Of a stretch of DNA of 11,558 nucleotides, positions 1-5,324 are shown in pieces. Source of the stretch: Alphaproteobacteria bacterium HGW-Alphaproteobacteria-13 (GTDB lineage: Bacteria; Pseudomonadota; Alphaproteobacteria; Sphingomonadales; Sphingomonadaceae); contig PHEM01000070.1 of NCBI GenBank assembly GCA_002842935.1, positions 1 through 11,558 on the forward strand, given 5' to 3'. The notes beneath the pieces were generated by a model that saw only the letters and a program-made list of their open reading frames with translations, did no database searches and was not told where the DNA came from. The position numbers and the translations under genes are program-made. Each line of letters starts with the position of its first letter. The stretch's first letter is position 1.

Positions 1-186
1 GATGGGCCTGACGGTTTGCCGGCCGGGTTTGAAAAACCAGCGGTAACCGGTTTCGAACAGCATCGGTTCGCCGCCGGGCTTTCCATCCGGATAGCGTTTG
101 ACGAGCTTGCGCGCCTCCTCGAACGGCCAGGCCTTGGACGTTTGCGCGGGCGCACGCAGCGAAGAGTCGAGATGCATGTCGGTCAT
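1..186 (-). CDS. lysK: Probable class I lysyl-tRNA synthetase, N-terminal fragment (runs off or breaks at window start)
   Basis: Class I LysRS charges tRNA-Lys with lysine in the cytoplasm and is the form used by many alphaproteobacteria. Reading leftward from ATG at 186 gives 62 residues. Residues 23-34 read SKAWPFEEARKL, followed by VKRYPDG and MLFETGY, which match the N-terminus I remember for alphaproteobacterial LysK. In the family FETGY is followed at once by GPSGLPHIG, the HIGH-type ATP-binding motif. Here residues 49-62 instead read RWFFKPGRQTVRPI, so similarity stops about 42 bases before the window edge. A frameshift, an insertion or a contig-end artefact would each explain this. 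An in-frame ATG at 198 is an alternative start; neither has a clear ribosome site. The gene diverges from the PilZ gene across 111 bases. Identification rests on memory of the family. Confidence 0.6.
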   Translation of the reverse strand, partial: MTDMHLDSSLRAPAQTSKAWPFEEARKLVKRYPDGKPGGEPMLFETGYRWFFKPGRQTVRPI

Positions 187-297
187 GCCAGCGCCCATAG
201 CGGCAAGCCGCGGCGATGGAAAGAATGGTGCGACGCAGCATCGCGCGAACCGTCGTCATTACCGGAAAATTTACCATCCCGGCCGCATCATCGCCGC

Positions 298-669
298 ATG
301 ACGACTCCGCACCGCCCCTCGGCCCGCAGCCACGCCCGCACCGCCGTCGCCATCGACGTGATCGTCAACGGCGTCCTCAACCATGTCGACGGCCGGATCG
401 GCGACCTGTCCGAAGGCGGCGCGCGCATCGACGGCGTCAGCCTGCCCGTGCGATCGCGCTGCGAAATCCACTATGCGGGCCAGATCGTCTATGCCGTGGT
501 GATGTGGGCGGAACCCGACCGCATGGGCGTGCGCTTTCCCTATGAGCTGACGCACGGCCCGCTCTACGGCGCCCTCGAACGCGCGCGCGACATGGCGCCC
601 ACGCATCCGGCGCAGATTTTCCGCAGCCACCACCGCCCCGCGACCTTCGGACGGCGCGGCTTGAGCTGA
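298..669 (+). CDS. Stand-alone PilZ-domain protein (predicted c-di-GMP receptor)
   Basis: This 123-residue protein is essentially one PilZ domain, the common bacterial receptor for cyclic di-GMP, which usually controls motility, adhesion or exopolysaccharide. Both ligand signatures are visible: RSHAR at residues 10-14 fits RxxxR, and DLSEGG at residues 36-41 fits [D/N]xSxxG. The alternating beta-strand pattern after it, and the MGVRF stretch near residue 80, are also typical. There is no membrane segment and no fused output domain, so it should be a soluble adaptor whose partner cannot be read from this window. I chose ATG 298 because it places RxxxR near the N-terminus as usual; the frame stays open upstream to 16, but that part is the antisense of lysK. 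No good ribosome site is seen. The C-terminus (about residues 95-123) is basic and probably flexible. Confidence 0.82.
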   Translation: MTTPHRPSARSHARTAVAIDVIVNGVLNHVDGRIGDLSEGGARIDGVSLPVRSRCEIHYAGQIVYAVVMWAEPDRMGVRFPYELTHGPLYGALERARDMAPTHPAQIFRSHHRPATFGRRGLS

Positions 670-732
670 AGCGCACGCGCGAGAGAGAGTATACGGCGAT
701 ATCAATCCAATGAGCCAATCTCTCTCCCGCTC

Positions 733-753
733 GCCCTGAGCTTGTCGAAGGGC
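733..753 (+). repeat. REP-like hairpin, copy 1 (stem GCCCT/AGGGC)
   Basis: A 5-bp stem, GCCCT at 733-737 with AGGGC at 749-753, encloses the 11-base core GAGCTTGTCGA at 738-748. The same core occurs in three further hairpins at 4317-4435 with different stem sequences. It lies between two rightward genes (PilZ and helicase). Its right half overlaps the left arm of the larger inverted repeat starting at 747, so the two folds are mutually exclusive. I recall this core as a common intergenic repeat in sphingomonads, but its copy number cannot be judged from one window. Confidence 0.7.
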
Positions 754-794
754 CGTTCTTCTTCTTGCGACGTCAAAGGAAAGAACGGCCCTTC
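747..794 (+). repeat. Perfect 14-bp inverted repeat with 20-base loop
   Basis: GAAGGGCCGTTCTT at 747-760 is the exact reverse complement of AAGAACGGCCCTTC at 781-794, with a 20-base loop between. As RNA this is a very stable hairpin in either direction. It follows the PilZ gene by 77 bases and could block or process its transcript, but no T-run follows the right arm, so it is not a classical intrinsic terminator. It is probably the outer part of the REP-like element whose core lies at 738-748. Confidence 0.75.
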
Positions 795-813
795 CCCCGG
801 ACTTGATCCGGGG
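795..813 (+). repeat. Small GC-rich hairpin CCCCGGA-CTTGA-TCCGGGG
   Basis: A perfect 7-bp stem (795-801 with 807-813) closes a 5-base loop, directly abutting the 14-bp inverted repeat. Near-identical 'CCCGG-acttgat-CCGGG' motifs are, from memory, scattered in intergenic DNA of several alphaproteobacteria. It could be a second REP-type element or help end transcription downstream of the PilZ gene. No T-run follows. Confidence 0.55.
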
Positions 814-875
814 TCGGGGCGAGCAGTGCAGATTTCATGCGCGGCGCTCTAAAAGCTCCCCCCCTCCCCCAACCC

Positions 876-910
876 TTGCCGCGTTCCTCTTTTGTCCCTA
901 GCGTGGCGCC
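876..910 (+). promoter_or_regulatory. Candidate sigma70-type promoter giving a leaderless helicase mRNA
   Basis: TTGCCG at 876-881 and TAGCGT at 899-904 are separated by 17 bases. Only six bases (GGCGCC) lie between the -10 box and the helicase ATG at 911, so a start site at the usual distance falls on or next to the A of ATG. There is no Shine-Dalgarno sequence. The boxes are imperfect, so this is a pattern-based call, strengthened by the same spacing in front of ygfZ. Confidence 0.4.
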
Positions 911-3646
911 ATGCCTGCCGCCGCGCTGTCCCTGCCCGCGATTCACGCGAGCCATATCGGCATCTGGATCGCCGACGCAGCGGGCCGCGCGCGCCGCGTC
1001 GGGCGGGGGGAAGCCATCGCCGCCGTCGCGGGGACGCCGCACATATTGCTCGGCGCGGCGCTGACGGGCGACCGGCTCGGCTATCCGGAGCTGTCGGGAC
1101 TCGACCTGCTCGAACTGTTCGCCTTCCTGTTCCCGGCGCGCTTCGCCGTGCCGACGCCCGCGGGAATCGCCGCCGCGATCGGCCTGCCCGCGCCGCGCAG
1201 CGAAGAGGAGATCGCCGCCTTCCTGCCGCGCGCCGCCGCCGCGATGCTGGACGGCGCAAGCGCGCCGGGATGGCCCGAACGCGAAGGCGCGTGGCACGCG
1301 CTGCAAGCGCTGGAACGTCACCGCTGGCCATGGGCGCCGCTGATCCGGCCGCGCCTCGCCGCGCCGGACAGCGCCGACCGCTGGCTGTTCGCGCGCCTGC
1401 CCGAATGGGAGGAACAGCCGCCGCGCGCCCAGCCCCGCCATGCCCGGATCGACGCGGGCGAGGTCGCGGCGCAGCTCGACCGGCTGACCGGCGACGGCGC
1501 GGAGCGGCGGCAGGGCCAGCAGGATTATGCCCGCGCCGCCGCCACGATCTTCGAACCGCGCGAGCGCAGGGACGCGCCGCAGATGATGGTGGCGGAGGCC
1601 GGGACCGGCATCGGCAAGACGCTGGGCTATCTCGCCCCCGCGAAGCAGTGGATCGACGATTCGGGCGGCAGCGTCTGCATTTCGACTTATACCAAGGCGC
1701 TGCAACGCCAATTGGCGCGCGAGACCGAGAAACTCTATCCCGACGCCGCGACGCACCGCGAAAAGGTGGTGGTGCGCAAGGGCCGCGAAAATTACCTTTG
1801 CCTGCTCAATCTGGAGGATGCGCTGCAAGGCGGCTTTTCGGGGCGGGCGGCGATATTGGCGCAGCTTGTCGCGCGCTGGGCCGCCTATACGCGCGACGGC
1901 GACATGGTCGGCGGCGACTTGCCGGGCTGGCTGCCCGCGCTGTTCCGCCGCAACGGCACGACGGCGCTGACCGACCGGCGCGGCGAGTGTATCTATGCCG
2001 GCTGTCCCCATTTCCGCAAATGCTTCATCGAACGGTCGGCGCGCGCGGCGACGCAGGCCGATATCGTCATCGCCAACCATGCGCTGACGATGGTGCAGGC
2101 GGCGCGGCCGCGCGACGGGGGAGCGCCCGCGACGCGGCTGATCTTCGACGAGGGGCATCATCTGTGGGACGCCGCCGACTCCATGTTCGCGGCGGCGCTG
2201 ACGGGACAGGAGGCGGTCGAGATCCGCCGCTGGGTGCTGGGTCCCGAAGGCAAGTCGCGCGGGCGGCGGCGCGGGCTGGCGGCGCGGCTCGCCGATGTCG
2301 CCAGCTATGACGAGGCGGGAGAGCGCGCGATTCAGGCGGCGATCGCCGCCGCCGCCGAACTGCCGGGCGACGGCTGGCTAAGCCGCATCGCCGAAAACGA
2401 CCCGTGGGGCGCGGCGGAGCGCCTGCTGGTCGCGGTGCGCGGCCAGGTCTATGCCCGCGCCGCCGACACGCGCACCGCCGACAGCGGCTATGGCCTGGAA
2501 ACCGAGCTGGCCGATCCGGGTCCCGAACTGGTCGCGGCGGCGGCCGGCGCGAGCGATGCCGTCGAGGCGCTGCTGCGCCCGCTGATGGCGCTCGGCAAAA
2601 GGCTCGACGCGCTGGTCGAGGACCCGCCCGACTGGCTCGACGGACAGGCGCGCGCGCGCGTCGACGGCGCGCGGGCGAGCCTTGGGACGCGCATCGAGAC
2701 GCTGGGCGCATGGCTGGCGCTGCTGGGCCGCGTCGGCGGTCCCGCCGATCCCGATTTCGTCGACTGGCTCGCGGTCGATCGCCATGACGGGCGCGAATAT
2801 GATTGCGGGCTGCACCGTCACTGGCTCGACCCCGCGCGCCCCGTCGCCGAGATCGTCTATCGCCCCGCGCACGGCGTGCTCGTCACCTCCGCGACGCTCA
2901 GGAACGGCGGGTTCGGCGAGCAAGGCTGGACCGGCGCCGACATCCGCACCGGCGCGCGCCATATCGACGGCGGCGTGCGGCATTTCGCGGTGCCCAGTCC
3001 TTTCGACTATGCGCGCCAGTCCGAAGTGCTGATCGTCACCGACATCGCACAGGGGGACCTCGCCGCGCTCGCGGGCGCCTACAGCCGGTTGATCGAGGCG
3101 GCGGGCGGCGGCGCGCTGGGGCTGTTCAGCGCGATCCGGCGGCTGCGCATCGTCCACGCCCGTATCGCCGACCGGCTCGCGCGCGCGGGGCTGCCGCTCT
3201 ATGCGCAGCATGTCGATCCGCTCGACACCGGGACGCTCGTCGACATCTTCCGCGCCGAGGCGCACGCCTCGCTGCTCGGCACCGACGCCTTGCGGGACGG
3301 CGTCGATGTGCCCGGCGATTCGCTGCGGCTCGTGATCATGGAAGGCGTCCCCTGGCCGCGCCCGACGATTCTGCACGCCGCGCGCCGCGCCGCCCAGGGG
3401 CGCGGCGCCTATGACGACGGCGTGATCCGCGCACGCATCGGCCAGGCGTTCGGACGGCTGATTCGCCGCGCCGACGATTTCGGGCAGTTCGTGATGCTGT
3501 CGCCGCGCTTTCCCTCGCGCCTGCTCGACGCCTTTCCCGCAGGCACGCCGATCCGCCGCCTGCCGCTCGACGAAGCTGTCAACCATGTCGCCGCCGCGAA
3601 TGTGGAACGCAGAAAAAGCGCTTTTGCCGCCTTTTCACCGTCCTGA
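911..3646 (+). CDS. DinG/Rad3-type iron-sulfur superfamily 2 DNA helicase with long N-terminal extension
   Basis: This 911-residue protein is an XPD/DinG-type ATP-dependent DNA helicase, expected to unwind DNA 5' to 3' and resolve structured or RNA-paired DNA during repair. Visible motifs: Walker A AGTGIGKT (230-237, Lys236); four iron-sulfur cysteines C297, C360, C365 and C371, the first in KGRENYLCL; Walker B DEGHH (413-417); a C-terminal helicase segment with ALRDGVDVPG and EGVPWPRP; and motif VI QAFGRLIRR (845-853). E. coli DinG is about 716 residues with Walker A near its N-terminus, so the roughly 200-residue N-terminal region here is additional. It contains a leucine-rich stretch ELSGLDLLELFAFLFP; I recognise no catalytic motif in it. 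ATG 911 lacks a ribosome site but fits a leaderless start. The sixA-like gene follows 62 bases downstream. Calling it dinG itself would overstate orthology. Confidence 0.9.
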   Translation: MPAAALSLPAIHASHIGIWIADAAGRARRVGRGEAIAAVAGTPHILLGAALTGDRLGYPELSGLDLLELFAFLFPARFAVPTPAGIAAAIGLPAPRSEEEIAAFLPRAAAAMLDGASAPGWPEREGAWHALQALERHRWPWAPLIRPRLAAPDSADRWLFARLPEWEEQPPRAQPRHARIDAGEVAAQLDRLTGDGAERRQGQQDYARAAATIFEPRERRDAPQMMVAEAGTGIGKTLGYLAPAKQWIDDSGGSVCISTYTKALQRQLARETEKLYPDAATHREKVVVRKGRENYLCLLNLEDALQGGFSGRAAILAQLVARWAAYTRDGDMVGGDLPGWLPALFRRNGTTALTDRRGECIYAGCPHFRKCFIERSARAATQADIVIANHALTMVQAARPRDGGAPATRLIFDEGHHLWDAADSMFAAALTGQEAVEIRRWVLGPEGKSRGRRRGLAARLADVASYDEAGERAIQAAIAAAAELPGDGWLSRIAENDPWGAAERLLVAVRGQVYARAADTRTADSGYGLETELADPGPELVAAAAGASDAVEALLRPLMALGKRLDALVEDPPDWLDGQARARVDGARASLGTRIETLGAWLALLGRVGGPADPDFVDWLAVDRHDGREYDCGLHRHWLDPARPVAEIVYRPAHGVLVTSATLRNGGFGEQGWTGADIRTGARHIDGGVRHFAVPSPFDYARQSEVLIVTDIAQGDLAALAGAYSRLIEAAGGGALGLFSAIRRLRIVHARIADRLARAGLPLYAQHVDPLDTGTLVDIFRAEAHASLLGTDALRDGVDVPGDSLRLVIMEGVPWPRPTILHAARRAAQGRGAYDDGVIRARIGQAFGRLIRRADDFGQFVMLSPRFPSRLLDAFPAGTPIRRLPLDEAVNHVAAANVERRKSAFAAFSPS

Positions 3647-3708
3647 GTTTGCGGCACAAGGCAGCCAGGTTTCGGGGAAGCGGCGCACGCCTGCGCGGGG
3701 AGAGATTG

Positions 3709-4260
3709 TTGAAGAGCCTGATCATATTGCGCCACGCGAAATCGGGCTGGGACGCCCCTGTGGAGCGCGATTTCGACCGCCCGATCAACGCGCGCGGGCG
3801 CCGCGGCGCCGAAGTGATCGGCCAATATGCGAAGCGGCAGGCCGTGCCCGTCGACCGCATCGTCGCCTCGCCCGCCGTGCGCGTCGTGGAAACGCTCGAC
3901 ATCTTTCAGCCCATCGCCGATCTTGCCGGACTCGAGCCGCTGTGGGACCGGCGCATCTATCTCGCCTCGGCGGCGACGCTGCTCGACGTGGTGCGCGAGA
4001 GCGGGGGCGATGCGCAAAACCTGCTGCTCGCCGGGCATAATCCGGGGCTGGAGGATCTGGTGCTGATGCTCGTCCCCGAATCGGCGGACGACGACCTGCG
4101 CGCCCAGGTCGAGGAAAAGCTGCCGACATCGGCGATGGTGCGGCTGGAAGTCGACATCGACGACTGGAGCAAGCTCGATGTCGGCACGGCGCGCATCACC
4201 GCCTACGTCCGCCCGCGCGACCTGGATTCGGCGCTGGCGCCCGCGATGGACGATGATTGA
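3709..4260 (+). CDS. SixA-type histidine phosphatase
   Basis: This 183-residue protein belongs to the histidine phosphatase (phosphoglycerate-mutase-like) superfamily, SixA branch, in which a phosphohistidine intermediate is formed. Some relatives remove phosphate from histidine phosphotransfer domains; the substrate here is unknown. The nucleophile motif is at the very start, LRHAKSGWD, with Arg8 and His9. The second catalytic histidine is His110 in LLAGHNPG. The DFDRPINARG segment (about 22-31) is typical of SixA-like proteins. It appears soluble. I chose TTG 3709 because GGGGAGA at 3697-3703 is a good ribosome site at suitable distance and the protein then begins MKSLIILRHAKS, matching family N-termini. 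TTG 3706 is nearly as good, while TTG 3649 would add 20 basic residues of no recognisable role. It probably shares a transcript with the upstream helicase. Confidence 0.85.
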   Translation: MKSLIILRHAKSGWDAPVERDFDRPINARGRRGAEVIGQYAKRQAVPVDRIVASPAVRVVETLDIFQPIADLAGLEPLWDRRIYLASAATLLDVVRESGGDAQNLLLAGHNPGLEDLVLMLVPESADDDLRAQVEEKLPTSAMVRLEVDIDDWSKLDVGTARITAYVRPRDLDSALAPAMDDD

Positions 4261-4277
4261 GGGCGGCCGGGGCTGGG

Positions 4278-4304
4278 ACGGACCAGCAGGATAGAAAAGT
4301 CCGT
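4278..4304 (+). other. Short inverted repeat after the phosphatase gene
   Basis: ACGGAC at 4278-4283 pairs with GTCCGT at 4299-4304 around a 15-base A-rich loop. It lies 17 bases after the phosphatase stop and touches the first large REP-like unit. No T-run follows, so a terminator role is only possible. Confidence 0.3.
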
Positions 4305-4349
4305 TCGCCCTGAGGAGGGGCTGAGCTTGTCGAAGCCCCGTCTCGAAGC
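4301..4349 (+). repeat. REP-like element, copy 2 (stem GGGGCT/AGCCCC)
   Basis: A 49-base unit with a 6-bp hairpin, GGGGCT at 4317-4322 and AGCCCC at 4334-4339, around the core GAGCTTGTCGA (4323-4333). Its flanks, CCTGAGGA before and GTCTCGAAG after, recur in inverted orientation at 4403-4451. Counting by eye, 38 of 49 positions agree between the two, and eight of the eleven differences fall in the stem as compensated pairs. It sits between the convergent phosphatase and merR-type genes, where REP elements often lie. Confidence 0.8.
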
Positions 4350-4353
4350 CTGT

Positions 4354-4380
4354 CCTGAGCGCCTGCAAGGCAGTCGAAGG
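4354..4380 (+). repeat. REP-like element, copy 3, with enlarged loop tip
   Basis: The outer part follows the family plan, CCT-GAGC at 4354-4360 and TCGA-AGG at 4374-4380. The TTG of the usual core is replaced by 13 bases, GCCTGCAAGGCAG, which contain their own 4-bp stem (GCCT 4361-4364 with AGGC 4368-4371). This looks like a diverged member or a core with an inserted hairpin, and it lies between copies 2 and 4. Confidence 0.5.
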
Positions 4381-4402
4381 GGGCCAAGCGCCGCGCCAGC
4401 GT

Positions 4403-4451
4403 CCTTCGAGACGCCATTTCGACAAGCTCAATGGCTCCTCAGGACAAACGG
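4403..4451 (-). repeat. REP-like element, copy 4, inverted (stem GCCATT/AATGGC)
   Basis: On the minus strand this 49-base unit repeats copy 2: the same CCTGAGGA lead, the same GAGCTTGTCGA core (plus-strand 4419-4429) and the same GTCTCGAAG tail. The stem is GCCATT at 4413-4418 with AATGGC at 4430-4435, different in sequence from copy 2 but fully paired. Together copies 2 and 4 form an inverted pair spanning 4301-4451 that could also fold into one long hairpin. Confidence 0.8.
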
Positions 4452-4498
4452 TTCAACCTGAACAGGACAACTCCAGCTCGGAAAAGCCTGCCCTCACC

Positions 4499-4876
4499 CT
4501 ACCCCAGCGCCGCCGCCAGCCGTTGCCGCAGCGCCACCAGCTTCTCGACGGGCACGCCCTGCGCGCCGGGCCGCGGCGCGTCATCGACGCGATCGGGCGT
4601 CGTCGGCATCTCTCCCTCATCATCATCGGCAAGCGCCTTGCGCGCGCCTTCGACCGTGAAGCCCCGCACATGCAGCAGGTCATGAATACGTTCGGCCAGC
4701 GCCACATCCTCCGCCCGATAATAGCGGCGGCGGCCCGAACGCTGGAGCGGCTTCAATTGCGGAAAGCGCGTTTCCCAATAGCGCAACATATGCGCCGGCA
4801 CGCCGATACGTTCGGCCAGCTCGCCGATCGCCAGCATCGCGCCGTCCGCCTTGCCGCCGCCATCGGGTTCAGACAT
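4499..4876 (-). CDS. MerR-family transcriptional regulator next to ihfA
   Basis: A 125-residue DNA-binding protein. Residues 15-82 form a MerR-type winged helix-turn-helix: LAIGELAERIGVPAHMLRYWETRFPQL is the recognition helix region and the arginine-rich SGRRRYYRAEDV (47-58) is the wing. The C-terminal 40 residues are short, acidic then basic, and lack the cysteines of metal-sensing MerR proteins or a long dimerisation coil, so no effector can be proposed. The start at ATG 4876 lies 14 bases after the ihfA stop; Met14 (4837) is a possible alternative just before the domain. A MerR-type gene directly after ihfA is, from memory, a conserved alphaproteobacterial arrangement, so co-transcription with ihfA is likely. 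Target genes are unknown. Confidence 0.85.
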   Translation of the reverse strand: MSEPDGGGKADGAMLAIGELAERIGVPAHMLRYWETRFPQLKPLQRSGRRRYYRAEDVALAERIHDLLHVRGFTVEGARKALADDDEGEMPTTPDRVDDAPRPGAQGVPVEKLVALRQRLAAALG

Positions 4877-4890
4877 GGCGGATCACTCGG

Positions 4891-5181
4891 CTATTTTCCC
4901 GCGACGCGCGCGCGCATCGACTGGCTGGCGCGAAACGTCATCACGCGCCGCGGCAGGATCGGCACTTCGATACCGGTCTTGGGATTGCGGCCGATGCGCT
5001 GCGCCTTGTCGCGCAGGACGAAGGTGCCGAACCCCGAAATCTTCACATTCTCCCCGCCCGCCAGTGCGTCGGACATGTGCGTCAGGATCGATTCGACGAT
5101 CTGGGCCGATTCATTGCGCGACAAACCGATTTGCTGGTTGATCCGCGCCGCGATGTCGGCACGCGTAAGCGTAGCTGCCAT
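4891..5181 (-). CDS. ihfA: Integration host factor subunit alpha
   Basis: IHF alpha pairs with IHF beta to bind and sharply bend DNA at specific sites, acting in nucleoid structure, recombination and activation of many promoters. The protein has 96 residues, close to the usual 95-100. It opens with TLTRADIAARINQQIGLSR, has the HU/IHF signature ISGFGTFVLRDKAQRIGRNP at about 48-67, and the beta-arm sequence NPKTGIEVPI, in which Pro67 is the residue expected to intercalate into DNA. The N-terminal TLTRADIA pattern favours alpha over beta or HU. ATG 5181 follows a purine-rich GGAGGGGAAG stretch. It is 140 bases downstream of fabH and 14 bases upstream of the MerR-type gene, and the AT-rich gap before it may carry its own promoter. 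Confidence 0.94.
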   Translation of the reverse strand: MAATLTRADIAARINQQIGLSRNESAQIVESILTHMSDALAGGENVKISGFGTFVLRDKAQRIGRNPKTGIEVPILPRRVMTFRASQSMRARVAGK

Positions 5182-5250
5182 GACCTATCTTCCCCTCCAG
5201 AAGCCAACACAGGTTCCCGGACGGCCCCCACCGTCACGAGTCCTGCGCGC

Positions 5251-5278
5251 CTTCTAACAAAAGCGAAGAAATCCGCAA
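5251..5278 (-). promoter_or_regulatory. Candidate internal promoter for ihfA
   Basis: On the minus strand TTGCGG (5273-5278) and TAGAAG (5251-5256) are 16 bases apart, inside an unusually T-rich stretch for this GC-rich region. This would give ihfA and the merR-type gene a transcript separate from rpmF-plsX-fabH, with a leader of about 60 bases. Both boxes are imperfect matches. Confidence 0.35.
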
Positions 5279-5303
5279 AACTGAAAAGGATGGACGGAAG
5301 AGT

Positions 5304-5324
5304 TGACGCGACGAAGAGGCGTCA
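5304..5324 (-). terminator. Hairpin across the fabH stop codon, possible weak terminator or attenuator
   Basis: TGACGC at 5304-5309 pairs with GCGTCA at 5319-5324 around a 9-base loop, and the outer arm contains the fabH stop codon. In the leftward direction it is followed by pyrimidine-rich sequence but not a proper U-run. It could reduce read-through from fabH into ihfA. Confidence 0.25.

Noticed and set aside
1..222. Alternative leftward frame starting MLRRTILSIAA, resembling a signal peptide
   Set aside because: The continuation is rich in arginine with no protein family character, while the neighbouring frame gives the LysRS-like SKAWPFEEARKL.
16..297. Upstream extension of the PilZ frame
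   Set aside because: Overlaps the lysK-like N-terminus on the other strand and would move the RxxxR motif far from its usual N-terminal place.
773..2161. Leftward open frame of 462 codons opposite the helicase gene
   Set aside because: Arginine- and alanine-rich product with no motif, lying antisense to a well-supported helicase with intact motifs; typical of high-GC codon bias.
2378..3586. Leftward open frame of 402 codons opposite the helicase C-terminal half
   Set aside because: Shadow of the helicase frame; the helicase motif VI and segment GVDVPG are clearly coded on the plus strand.
4301..4451. CRISPR array or attachment site
   Set aside because: The repeats are inverted, unevenly spaced and lack equal-length spacers; there is no integrase or cas gene nearby.
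4431..4685. Short rightward frame starting in the REP-like region
   Set aside because: It begins inside a repeat and then runs antisense to the MerR-type gene; serine and arginine-rich without motif.
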